Shown here piece by piece: positions 1 to 7,049 of a stretch of 13,521 nt of DNA. The notes beneath the pieces were generated by a model. The model was not told the origin of the DNA, searched no databases, and saw only the letters and a program-made list of their open reading frames with translations. A program made the position numbers and the translations under genes. The stretch is taken from contig JAJYXS010000131.1 in the NCBI GenBank assembly GCA_021801615.1, positions 1 through 13,521 of the forward strand, read 5' to 3'. This DNA comes from Actinomycetes bacterium. GTDB lineage: Bacteria > Actinomycetota > Acidimicrobiia > Acidimicrobiales > RAAP-2. The stretch's first letter is position 1. Every line of letters starts with the position of its first letter.

Positions 1-1
1 C

Positions 2-118
2 CGATCGCTTAACCTCGACCAGCCAGTCCCCAGGTCAGTGCGGCCGGCCACGGCCCGCAAGATCACCCGCCGTGACGTTCTCGGCGGCACCATCCACGAG
101 TACGACATCGCGGCCTGA
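2..118 (+). CDS. C-terminal tail of a gene cut by the left window edge; possibly a transposase
   Basis: An open frame enters from the left edge and stops at TGA 116-118, leaving 38 codons with mostly G or C in third position, as in real genes of this window. The visible tail ends RRDVLGGTIHEYDIAA. From memory, short C-termini of the form VLGG-x-I-x-EY-x-x-AA occur on some actinobacterial transposase or integrase-core proteins, so a mobile-element origin is possible; this is recall, not an alignment. It is the only plus-strand frame besides the remnant at 11643-11885 that looks like real coding sequence. No domain or catalytic residue lies in the visible part, so function is not assigned. Confidence 0.4.
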   Translation, partial: RSLNLDQPVPRSVRPATARKITRRDVLGGTIHEYDIAA

Positions 119-543
119 GCTTTCATTCCCTCCTTCGTCTGGCTGCCTCGGACCAGTTCTGTCCAGCTCCCAACGACGCAGCCAACAAGGGCTTCCGCTC
201 AGCACAGATCCGCTGGAAACCCGGGCAGCCCGCGCTGTCTTCGCCTTGCCCCGATGCCCGCTTGTCGCCTGGCGTGGACTGGCGACGACCCAGTTGTTGG
301 ACCCTTCAAGCACGCACAGGCACGAGCGCCGCGAGCTTCGCATGACAGCTGGGACCCGTCCTGAACACCGAGCACCTCGCCACGGCGACCGCCGACGTCG
401 CCGCAGACGGCAACTTCGGCCGATGCCTTCCTCATGACTGCACCGGAGTCATGACTGCACCCGAGTTCCGCCCCGCGAGTGAGCCCCGATCCAATAGCCA
501 AGCCGGTGGCAGGACCGGGCGATCACTCCTCGAGCACCCGGAA
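119..543. other. Gene-poor region downstream of the seven-gene cluster
   Basis: About 425 bases between the plus-strand tail and the VOC stop codon. Open frames exist on both strands but have Arg/Ser/Pro-rich, low-complexity translations and no recognisable domain, so none is called. A 17-bp tandem duplication lies at 432-465. No convincing hairpin-plus-T-run terminator follows the VOC gene; the best inverted repeats are only about 5 bp. The region may hold decayed mobile DNA, but nothing can be named. Confidence 0.5.
432..465. repeat. 17-bp tandem duplication, two copies
   Basis: TCATGACTGCACCGGAG (432-448) is followed directly by TCATGACTGCACCCGAG (449-465), 16 of 17 bases identical. It lies about 80 bases past the stop of the last gene of the cluster. 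It could be a slippage duplication or a paired binding site; nothing around it decides. Confidence 0.75.
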
Positions 544-1509
544 TCAGTAGCGCGCCTCGACCAGCGAGACGTACAGCCCGTCAGGGTCCTCGAAGTACAC
601 GTAGCGCCACTCGCCGACGCCGACGTCCACGAGTTGCGGCTCGTCGTGGAACTGCACGCCGGCCTCCCTGAGCCGCGCGTACGCCCGGTCCAGATTGGAC
701 ACCCCGATGGCGAACTCCATCGGGCCGCAGTGGCCCCATTGCCCCCGCCGATCGAGGGTCTCGGGGTGCAGCCGCACGGGCTCGATGCCGGCCCCTTGCC
801 CCGGCAGGGCGAGGATCATGTGCTGGCGCGGCATCTCCCTCGGGTACCACGGGCGCATCGGCTCGAAGTACCCGTCGCTCTCCAGAACGAGATGGACGAA
901 CCCGAGGCTCCCGTAGAATTCGCGGGTCGCGGTCATGTCGGCGACACCGAAGGCCACGTGGTTCACCCCCTCAAGCCGCGGCTCGCCGGGAAGCGCCCGC
1001 CGCAGCCCGGTCCACTCGAGTACCTCTACCTTGCCGCCCCCGGGGTCCGCCACGTAGGAGAGGTCCACGTCCACGCCGAACGGGGTCACCTGCGCGCTGA
1101 CCGGCGCCATCAGCTCCGTGCAGCCGCGTGCTTCGACGAGCTGCCTGTGGACGGCAGCCACGTCCCGAGCGTGGACGCAGACCTCGCAGATGCCGAGCTC
1201 CCCCCATCCCGCGTCGCCGGGGATTGGCGGGGTGCCGTCCTCCTCGAGGACCTGGACAAGTTTGATCCGACCCGGCCCGAGCGACGTGACAAAGCGGCTC
1301 GCGAGCATGGCCACACGCGCCCGGGTGCGCCTACGCTGGGTCAGCTCCTCGAGGCCCGGAAGCTCGCCGGTGTAGTCGAAGAGCACCCGCGAGAACCCGA
1401 GCGACGCCGAGAACCACTCCAAGGCCGCGTCCATGTCGACCACCCCGACGCCGACGTGGTCGACCCCCCTGAAGAGCTCCCTGGCCCGCTCGTCGACGAG
1501 CACGCTCAT
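544..1509 (-). CDS. Two-module vicinal oxygen chelate (glyoxalase/dioxygenase superfamily) protein
   Basis: 321 residues with two tandem VOC modules, the size and layout of two-module extradiol-dioxygenase or HPPD-like proteins. Module 1 (about residues 15-167) opens with VDHVGVGV (His18), continues GICEVCV (Glu109) and closes KVEVLEW (Glu165). Module 2 (about 180-319) repeats the plan: VNHVAFGV (His184), GPMEFAIGV (Glu265), YVSLVE (Glu318). These are candidate metal ligands, so both modules may bind metal. Family members include dioxygenases, epimerases and lyases; the substrate here is unknown. The ATG overlaps the stop of the upstream DapA-like gene as ATGA, which fixes the start and implies translational coupling. 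It is the last gene of the cluster, so it probably acts on a late intermediate. The family is sure, the reaction is not. Confidence 0.88.
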   Translation of the reverse strand: MSVLVDERARELFRGVDHVGVGVVDMDAALEWFSASLGFSRVLFDYTGELPGLEELTQRRRTRARVAMLASRFVTSLGPGRIKLVQVLEEDGTPPIPGDAGWGELGICEVCVHARDVAAVHRQLVEARGCTELMAPVSAQVTPFGVDVDLSYVADPGGGKVEVLEWTGLRRALPGEPRLEGVNHVAFGVADMTATREFYGSLGFVHLVLESDGYFEPMRPWYPREMPRQHMILALPGQGAGIEPVRLHPETLDRRGQWGHCGPMEFAIGVSNLDRAYARLREAGVQFHDEPQLVDVGVGEWRYVYFEDPDGLYVSLVEARY

Positions 1510-2438
1510 CGGGGCAGCAGCCCTGCGCCGGTGAGCGCCGCCCGGATCTCGACGAGCGCCGCCGGGTCGGTGACGGGGAGCCGGGGCGGGCGCACGGTAC
1601 CGCCAGGCTGGCCGAGCATCGCCATCGCGGCCTTCAGCTCGCTCTGGTAGGCGCCGTGGACACCTGCCCAGCCTCCGGGGAGCCACAGCTCGGGGAACAG
1701 GGCCTCGGTGCGGCGGACGTGGTCCTCGCAGGGCGCGAGGTCCCCGCGCCAGAAGTCCTCCCAGAAAGCGGCGTCGGCCGCTCCGAAGAGGCTCCCGCCA
1801 CCGATGAAGCCATCGCCCCCGCTCGTGCGCAGCACGTCGAGGCCCTTCGACGTCATGAACGGGCCGAAGACGCGCGCGTCGCCGACGACCCTGCGGGCCG
1901 TCTCGTAGAACTGCTCCGCGTCGGGCGTGCTGTCCTTCACCGCCACGACGTGGTCGATCGCCACGATGCGCTCGAAGAGGTCCGGGCCGATGTCGACGCT
2001 CGTACCGTGCGGCCAGTTGTAGACGAGCAGCGGAGCGTCAAGCCCGTCGGAGACGTCCCGGTAGTACTGGACGATCTCCTCGGGGAACGGCTTCGAGTAC
2101 GGCGGCGCGCTCGCCTCCACCCCGTCGGCGCCGCAGCTCATGGCATGCCGACCGAAGGCGGCGACTTCCTTCGCGGTGTAGCCGGTGCACCCGATGACCA
2201 CGGTCATCCGGTTGGCCACCTGCTCGACGGCGGTCTCCGCGACCGACCGGCGCTCTTCTTCGGTCTGGGAGAACCACTCCCCGACCGTGCCGTTCACGAG
2301 CACCCCGTGGAACCCACAGCCCACGTAGTGCTCCAGGAGCGCGCGCAGGGCTTCAAAGTCCACGCGCTCCCCCCCCTCGGTGAAGGGCGTGGGGCATGAT
2401 GGCCAGTACCCCTTCCACTCGACGTCGTCACGGTTCAA
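1506..2438 (-). CDS. DapA/NAL-superfamily lyase or deaminase, not a true DHDPS
   Basis: 310 residues, a full-length (beta/alpha)8 class I aldolase-type protein that works through a lysine Schiff base. Visible landmarks are the substrate-carboxylate loop NGTVGE (49-54), the YNWP tyrosine (Tyr140), the Schiff-base lysine in VAVKDST (Lys168) and the glycine-rich GFIGGG strand (210-215). Relative to E. coli DapA numbering these are shifted by 7. On that register the second loop threonine is Val52 and the arginine that binds the dicarboxylate (YNVPSR) is Gly145, which argues against dihydrodipicolinate synthesis. Family members include LhpC-type pyrroline-hydroxycarboxylate deaminases, sugar-acid dehydratases and pyruvate aldolases. 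The start is TTG at 2438, 4 nt after a strong GGAGG; no other start precedes the conserved WPSCPTPF. It sits 11 bp after the FAD oxidase gene and overlaps the VOC gene, so it likely processes the oxidation product. Confidence 0.88.
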   Translation of the reverse strand: MNRDDVEWKGYWPSCPTPFTEGGERVDFEALRALLEHYVGCGFHGVLVNGTVGEWFSQTEEERRSVAETAVEQVANRMTVVIGCTGYTAKEVAAFGRHAMSCGADGVEASAPPYSKPFPEEIVQYYRDVSDGLDAPLLVYNWPHGTSVDIGPDLFERIVAIDHVVAVKDSTPDAEQFYETARRVVGDARVFGPFMTSKGLDVLRTSGGDGFIGGGSLFGAADAAFWEDFWRGDLAPCEDHVRRTEALFPELWLPGGWAGVHGAYQSELKAAMAMLGQPGGTVRPPRLPVTDPAALVEIRAALTGAGLLPR

Positions 2439-2440
2439 CG

Positions 2441-2449
2441 TTCCTCCTC
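2441..2449 (-). promoter_or_regulatory. Strong Shine-Dalgarno that decides the TTG start of the DapA-like gene
   Basis: On the minus strand GAGGAGGAACG precedes TTG 2436-2438. The purine run lies in the 11-bp gap right behind the FAD oxidase stop codon (TGA 2452-2450). No in-frame ATG or GTG is nearby. Confidence 0.7.
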
Positions 2450-3745
2450 TCACGACGGGCCACCTTGCCGAGCGCCCCCTCTGGCAAGCGTGGGCGCGCG
2501 GTCGGGGCTGTACTCGGACGGCAAGGTCGCAGAGGTCCCGGTCATCTGCCCGGCGAGAAGGCTCGCCATGAGCGGGCCGAGCGTGAACCCGGTTGGCACC
2601 ACGCAGGTGAAGTAGCCGGGCACGCGCGCCGACTCCCCTACCACGGGCAGGAGGTCCTTGCTCGCAGCCCAGACGCCGGCCCACGTGTGGATCACCCGGA
2701 CGTCGGCGAGCGCAGGCACGACGCGGCGCGCGACCGCCGCGTTGCCCGCGACCGAGCTCCAGCGGACAGACGGGCGCGCGGGCCAGGGTTCCGCGCGCGC
2801 CGGCCAGCCACCGCCGACGATGAACGTGCCGTTCGAGGACTGCTTCAGGGTGAGGCGCCTGCCGATGTGCTGGATCAGCGGCACGAGCAGCCGGTCGCGA
2901 GGCTCCGTAACGTTCATGTGCAGCCCCTCGGCGCGAAGCGGGAGCTCGAACCCGTTGCCCCGGGCGAGCTCGTGTGCCCAAGCCCCTGCCGCGTTGACCA
3001 CACGGTGAGCGCGTACCTTGCCGCGGGCGTGGTGCACGGCGAAGCGCGCCGCCCCGGCGTCCTCCAGCTGCTCGATCCGCTCGACCGGCGCGTACGTGCG
3101 TACAGCGGCACCCGCTTCGAAAGCGCGTGCCGCGAACGCCGGCGCGGCAAGGAGGGGATTGGCGTAGCCTTCGGTCGCGCAGTAGCTGGCTCCGGCCAGG
3201 TCTTCGGCGAGGTACGGCGCAAAGTTGCGCAGCTCCGCGCCCGTCAGCACCTCGGTGTCGAGGCCCCCGTCGCGCTCGATGCGCTGCTTGGTGACGAGGA
3301 TCTGGAGCTGCTCCGGGGTCTCGGCGACCATGAGGCCGCCCGTCACGTGGACCCCGAGGTCCGCACGAAGCTCGCGTTCGAGGTCTCGCCACATGGCCGC
3401 GGCGCGCACGAGCAAGCGCACGTCGGCGAGCAGGCGATCGCGGTCTGCGTCTGCGCCCGCGCCGGTCAGCTGGTGGATGGCGATCTGGAAGTGGAAGCTC
3501 CCTGCGTTCGTGCCCGACGCCTCGCGATTCAGCTCGGCGCGCTCGAGCACTGCGAGCTCCACCCCTTGGGTGGCGAGGAAGTAGGCGAGGGCACACCCGG
3601 CGAGGCCGCCGCCGACGATCACGACGTCGGTGTCCGTCGGGACCTCACCGGAGAGGTCCGAGCGCCGCGGGAGGAGGACGCCGGCACCCGGCTCGCGAGC
3701 GGCGTCAACGCAAGTGCCGCTTTCGGCGGACGCCCGCTCATCCAC
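2450..3745 (-). CDS. DAO-family FAD-dependent oxidoreductase, OoxB/LhpB-like catalytic subunit
   Basis: 431 residues of the D-amino-acid oxidase/glycine oxidase fold. The FAD dinucleotide-binding motif is VVIVGGGLAG (41-50), followed by ELNREASGTNAG (71-82), the S-x-x-NAG type FAD contact of this family, then NAAGAW (251-256) and a C-terminal FAD-contact segment near VPTGFTLGP (383-391). The family oxidises C-N bonds of amino acids, imino acids and opines. The start is GTG 3745, which overlaps the stop of the OoxA-like gene within GTGGATGA; there is no strong Shine-Dalgarno, so re-initiation or coupling is likely. About 40 residues precede the Rossmann motif, longer than usual. Adjacency to an OoxA/HcnB-like protein indicates the beta subunit of a heteromeric membrane-linked dehydrogenase like octopine/nopaline oxidase or D-hydroxyproline dehydrogenase. 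The substrate is unknown; family confidence is high. Confidence 0.88.
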   Translation of the reverse strand: MDERASAESGTCVDAAREPGAGVLLPRRSDLSGEVPTDTDVVIVGGGLAGCALAYFLATQGVELAVLERAELNREASGTNAGSFHFQIAIHQLTGAGADADRDRLLADVRLLVRAAAMWRDLERELRADLGVHVTGGLMVAETPEQLQILVTKQRIERDGGLDTEVLTGAELRNFAPYLAEDLAGASYCATEGYANPLLAAPAFAARAFEAGAAVRTYAPVERIEQLEDAGAARFAVHHARGKVRAHRVVNAAGAWAHELARGNGFELPLRAEGLHMNVTEPRDRLLVPLIQHIGRRLTLKQSSNGTFIVGGGWPARAEPWPARPSVRWSSVAGNAAVARRVVPALADVRVIHTWAGVWAASKDLLPVVGESARVPGYFTCVVPTGFTLGPLMASLLAGQMTGTSATLPSEYSPDRAPTLARGGARQGGPS

Positions 3746-5258
3746 CGACGAACAACCCCCGGTCGGGCACAGTGTCGTCGGCGAGCACGCCGATCGCGGC
3801 GGGACGGACGGGCGGCCTTGGCGTGGTCCCCGCCAGGGCCGCGAGCTGCCCGCCGGACAGGCGCGGAACAGGGCGTCGCGCCTCGTTCGCCCCGTCGAGC
3901 AGACTGCCGGCCTCGCTCGCCGCCCCCGTCCGACGGGCGAGGACCGCGCCAATCTGGGGCTGGCAACTTCGCCCCTGGCAGAGCCCCATTCCGGCGCGGG
4001 TGTAGCTCTTCAGCGCGTCGGTGTCGACGGTAGCCTCCATGGCCTCTTCGAGGCGGGCAAGGGTGACTTCCTCGCAGCGGCATACGACCGTCTCAGGGGT
4101 CGCAAGCTCGTAGATGCCAGGGCCTACCGCGTACAGCGGCAGGAGCGCCCGGCGGAAGCGTTCTTTCGCCGCGAGCTGGCGACGCACCGGACGCGCGAGC
4201 CGCGCCGCCCTGGCACGGCTGACGGCGCCTAGGTCCGCAGCCGCACCCAGGGCGGCCAGGCGGGCCTGAGCCATGGCCACCAGTGCGCCGCGCACCCCGG
4301 TGCCGTCCCCAGCGGCCAGCACGCCCTCGACGTTCGTCCGCTGCCAGGCGTCGACCTCGACGACGAGGCCGCCCAGGTTCTCGTCGTAGCCGAACTGACA
4401 ACCGGCGAGGCGCAGTAGCTCCGTGGAGGGGACGAAGCCGTAGCCCACGCACAGCGTGTCGACCTCGAGGCGCTCCTCCGAGTCGGGGATCGCTCGCCAG
4501 TCCGCGTCGGCGGCGGCATGGACGACGGCCTCCACCCGGTCTTCGCCCTCGGCTCGAACGACGATGCGCCCATAGCGCAGCGGTACGCGCGCCCCAAGCA
4601 GCCGCGCGCGGTAGGTGAGGGCATCCCGCAACAACGCCGCGTTCCCCCACCCCGCGACGACAAGACGCGCCACCGTGGGCGCCCGCGGCGCGGGGCCTGC
4701 CTCCAGCGCGAGGACCACGTTCACCCCCAGGTGGCGGAGTTGCGCTGGGAACGCCAGCGCGAGCGGACCACTCCCTGCGAAGGCGACGCGGGTTCCCGGC
4801 GCAACCCGGGAGGCCTTGACCAGCGCCTGCGCGCCGCCGGCGGTGACGACGCCTGGAAGGGTCCACCCCGGGAACGGAACGGGCCGGTCGCTCGCACCCG
4901 GAGCCACGAGGACCCGGCGCGCTCGCAGGAGCGTCACGTGCTCGTCGCCCTCAGTGAGGCAGACCGCTGTCGTCCCTCGCAGCGACAGCACGGCGGTCCG
5001 GGCACGCAGCTCGACACCCGCGCCGCGCGCAGCTTCGACCAAAGCGACGCCCGCCCAATAGTCGCGACCGACACGCCGTGGGTCGCGCACAACGAAACCC
5101 GGACCGGGCTGCCGATAGATCTGGCCACCGAACGTCGCCCGCTCGTCTACGAGCAGGACCGTCAACCCGTGGCGCGCTGCTAGCTCTGCTGCGACGAGAC
5201 CCGCCGGTCCCCCGCCAACGACGAGCAGGCCAACCTCCTCCTCGCGACGCCCGTTCAC
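3738..5258 (-). CDS. FAD/NAD(P)-binding dehydrogenase subunit with BFD-like [2Fe-2S] domain, OoxA/HcnB/LhpE-like
   Basis: 506 residues. The N-terminal FAD motif LLVVGGGPAG is at 11-20, a second nucleotide-binding motif AGSGPLAL at 161-168, and an AAGDGTGVRGA FAD contact at 315-325. The C-terminal part carries four cysteines in BFD-like spacing: C393-R-C395, then C427-x4-C432, a predicted [2Fe-2S] site. This is the layout of the alpha subunit of octopine/nopaline oxidases, HcnB and LhpE, which passes electrons from the DAO-type subunit encoded next. A 70-residue Ala/Pro/Arg-rich tail after the cluster is unusual. GTG 5258 is the last usable start before the FAD motif; it lacks a clear Shine-Dalgarno, but a 7-codon mini-ORF (ATG 5278) ends in a GTGA overlap with it. 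The small ferredoxin-like subunit found with LhpE/HcnB is not encoded between its neighbours. Confidence 0.88.
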   Translation of the reverse strand: MNGRREEEVGLLVVGGGPAGLVAAELAARHGLTVLLVDERATFGGQIYRQPGPGFVVRDPRRVGRDYWAGVALVEAARGAGVELRARTAVLSLRGTTAVCLTEGDEHVTLLRARRVLVAPGASDRPVPFPGWTLPGVVTAGGAQALVKASRVAPGTRVAFAGSGPLALAFPAQLRHLGVNVVLALEAGPAPRAPTVARLVVAGWGNAALLRDALTYRARLLGARVPLRYGRIVVRAEGEDRVEAVVHAAADADWRAIPDSEERLEVDTLCVGYGFVPSTELLRLAGCQFGYDENLGGLVVEVDAWQRTNVEGVLAAGDGTGVRGALVAMAQARLAALGAAADLGAVSRARAARLARPVRRQLAAKERFRRALLPLYAVGPGIYELATPETVVCRCEEVTLARLEEAMEATVDTDALKSYTRAGMGLCQGRSCQPQIGAVLARRTGAASEAGSLLDGANEARRPVPRLSGGQLAALAGTTPRPPVRPAAIGVLADDTVPDRGLFVGG

Positions 5259-5304
5259 CGGGCGCCGCGAGGAGGCATGAGGCAGTGCACACGCAAGATC
5301 GATG

Positions 5305-6192
5305 TCAGGGGCACCTGGGCATCGGCGGCAAGGGGGCGCTCTCGGTCTTCTTGTACGCCGAAGCCATCCACCCCGACTTCTGGATGCCGCAAATCCACTT
5401 GTTGAGATAGCGCACAAGTGCGCCGTTGCCCTTCTGCACGGCGTAAGAGCCGTACTGGATTGTCAGCGGCTTCTTGAAGGGCTCCGCCTTCAACTTGCGC
5501 GGGTTCGACTTCTGGAACTCGCCGAGGAGATAGCTCTCGATCATAACGGCGTTGGCACGGTGGGTTGCGACTTGCAGCAGCGCTGCTGTGTCTCCCGAGT
5601 ACCCGACGACCTTCGCTTTCGGAAAGAGCTTCTTCGCAAGCTGTGTATCCGTCGATCCCTCCAGGGCCGTGATCGTGATTGTCGGCTTGTTCCACGCTGC
5701 GATCGTGGCGGGCGTCTTCGATGTCACCGGGACGCCCAGTATCAATTCGTAGGGTACGTAGGCACGACTGAACGACACGGACTTCTCACGTGCGGGCGTT
5801 GGCGAGAGCCCGACGGAGACCAGGTCGAACTTCTTGGCTTCGAGGCCTGGGATCAACCCTGTGAAGCCGAGATTGCTGATGTCGAGCTTCACGTGCATTG
5901 TATGGGCCAGCCTGTCCAGCAGTGCGACGTCGTAGCCTGCAGGCTTTCCCTTCTTGTTCAGGTACATCTCGGGCTTGAATGAGAGGTCCATCCCGACAGT
6001 CAGCGTTCCCGGATTGATCAAGTGGTACGGATTCGCCGCTGCACGGTGTTTTACGCCAGTCGCCGCGCCTGAAGCACCCCCACCCACGACGCTTATCATT
6101 GCCACTACCATCGCGATTGCGCCGAGAACGGTCCCCGCGCGCACCGTAGTCGCCCCCATCGAGGTCGCCCTCTTCGTTCGATTCCTCACCAT
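5305..6192 (-). CDS. PAAT-family ABC transporter substrate-binding protein (second importer)
   Basis: 295 residues. A basic N-terminus (MVRNRTKRAT) is followed by a hydrophobic export segment (about 20-43, ending GGGASGAA), then a bacterial SBP type-3 fold: TLTVGMDLSFKPEMYL (63-78), GKPAGYDVALLDRLA (82-96), then DLVSVGLSPTPAREKSVSFSRAY, the family's usual 'test the substrate, change conformation' stretch. No lipobox cysteine follows the signal, odd for a Gram-positive binding protein. It should capture an amino-acid-like ligand for the permease and ATPase just upstream. It is lysine-rich and uses clearly more A/T at third positions than the dehydrogenase genes after it. An AGGAGG lies only 1 nt before ATG 6192, so the in-frame GTG at 6189 may be the true start. 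The gap to the next gene is 46 bp. Confidence 0.9.
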   Translation of the reverse strand: MVRNRTKRATSMGATTVRAGTVLGAIAMVVAMISVVGGGASGAATGVKHRAAANPYHLINPGTLTVGMDLSFKPEMYLNKKGKPAGYDVALLDRLAHTMHVKLDISNLGFTGLIPGLEAKKFDLVSVGLSPTPAREKSVSFSRAYVPYELILGVPVTSKTPATIAAWNKPTITITALEGSTDTQLAKKLFPKAKVVGYSGDTAALLQVATHRANAVMIESYLLGEFQKSNPRKLKAEPFKKPLTIQYGSYAVQKGNGALVRYLNKWICGIQKSGWMASAYKKTESAPLPPMPRCP

Positions 6193-6193
6193 G

Positions 6194-6200
6194 CCTCCTG
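6194..6200 (-). promoter_or_regulatory. Shine-Dalgarno set unusually close to the binding-protein start
   Basis: CAGGAGG on the minus strand is followed by one base and then ATG (6192-6190). The spacing is poor for this ATG but about 4 nt for the next codon, GTG 6189-6187, which would shorten the protein by one residue. Confidence 0.6.
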
Positions 6201-6250
6201 TTGGTCTTTAATTACCCTTCGCATGTCGCGATCAACCACCCGAGAACACT

Positions 6251-7033
6251 TCATACGGCCGACCCTTGGCCGGAGACGGACGCCGCGCCGGTGACCGCAG
6301 TCCCTCTCGCGGCGATGAGGGCGATCCGTTGGCGCTTGCGCGCCATGACCCATCCCGCGATGCCACCCGTCGCCGGCTTCGAGAGGCTCCGTTCGAAGAG
6401 CCGGAACGCGAAGTCCAGCAAGAAGGCAATCGCGACGTAGATGGCCGCTGCTGCCGTGTAGAGGACGAACGGTTGGAAGGTCGTCGCCTCGATGTTCTCG
6501 GTGACATGGATCACTTCTAGCAGGCCTATCACAGAGAAGACAGAAGTTGTCTTCACCATGCCGATGAACATGCTGCCGACATTGGGTATGGCAATCTTGA
6601 TCGCTTGCGGGAGCACCACGTGAACGAATACGCGCGCACGGTGAAGACCCACAGCCATGCCTGCTTCACGCTGTCCGCGCGGTATGGCTTCGAGCGCCGA
6701 TCGGAAGATCTCCGCGAGGAAGGCTCCGTAGAGCAGGACCAGCGCAACCACTCCTGCCTCGAACACTGAAAGGTTGATTCCGAGGAGAAGCGACCACCCG
6801 AAGTACACCCAGAGCACGCTGACAAGGGCCGGCACGCCACGGAACACATTGATCCACAGCGCGGCAAGGGACGAAACCGGTCGTCTGGACATTCGTCCGA
6901 CAGCGAGCGCGAGGCCGACGACGATGGAGATGAGCAGCCCCACGGCCGCGACCTCCAGTGCGGTGGCCATCCCGCCGACTAGCTCACCGCGGTACTGCCA
7001 GATGATGCTCCAGTCGAAGACCGTCGCGGTCAT
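6251..7033 (-). CDS. PAAT-family ABC transporter permease (second importer)
   Basis: 260 residues with several hydrophobic spans (about 24-46, 66-86, 93-108, 155-172, 190-208), typical of HisM/GlnP-type permeases. Family landmarks are NVFRGVPALV (62-71; FRG-x-P) and the cytoplasmic EAA loop EAIPRGQREAGMAVGLH with downstream LPQA (115-144), which docks onto the ATPase. Start ATG 7033 lies 16 bp after the ATPase stop. A longer in-frame start at 7087 would overlap the ATPase gene and adds a non-conserved leader, so it was not used. The C-terminal tail (about 221-260) is longer than usual and Ala/Arg-rich. The protein should move an amino-acid-like ligand delivered by the 5305-6192 binding protein. 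The single permease may act as a homodimer. Confidence 0.92.
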   Translation of the reverse strand: MTATVFDWSIIWQYRGELVGGMATALEVAAVGLLISIVVGLALAVGRMSRRPVSSLAALWINVFRGVPALVSVLWVYFGWSLLLGINLSVFEAGVVALVLLYGAFLAEIFRSALEAIPRGQREAGMAVGLHRARVFVHVVLPQAIKIAIPNVGSMFIGMVKTTSVFSVIGLLEVIHVTENIEATTFQPFVLYTAAAAIYVAIAFLLDFAFRLFERSLSKPATGGIAGWVMARKRQRIALIAARGTAVTGAASVSGQGSAV

Positions 7034-7049
7034 GATGCGCAGCCGCCCG

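Noticed and set aside
199..343. Minus-strand peptides vaguely like an IS110 transposase (VLEGSNNW, RGKAKTARAAR)
   Set aside because: The resemblance is short, needs frame changes and lacks catalytic residues; not strong enough to call.
1506..2438. Annotation as dihydrodipicolinate synthase (dapA) for lysine synthesis
   Set aside because: The dicarboxylate-binding arginine and second loop threonine are replaced, and the gene lies in a catabolic cluster.
2396..4033. 545-codon plus-strand open frame
   Set aside because: Antisense to the DAO-type gene and its neighbours, which carry unmistakable FAD motifs; no domain is seen in the plus-strand product.
6193..6250. Possible internal promoter (TTGATC, then an AT-rich TAATTAAA) before the second binding-protein gene
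   Set aside because: The -10 candidates sit at 15 to 17 bases with poor matches; it may only be an AT-rich leader.
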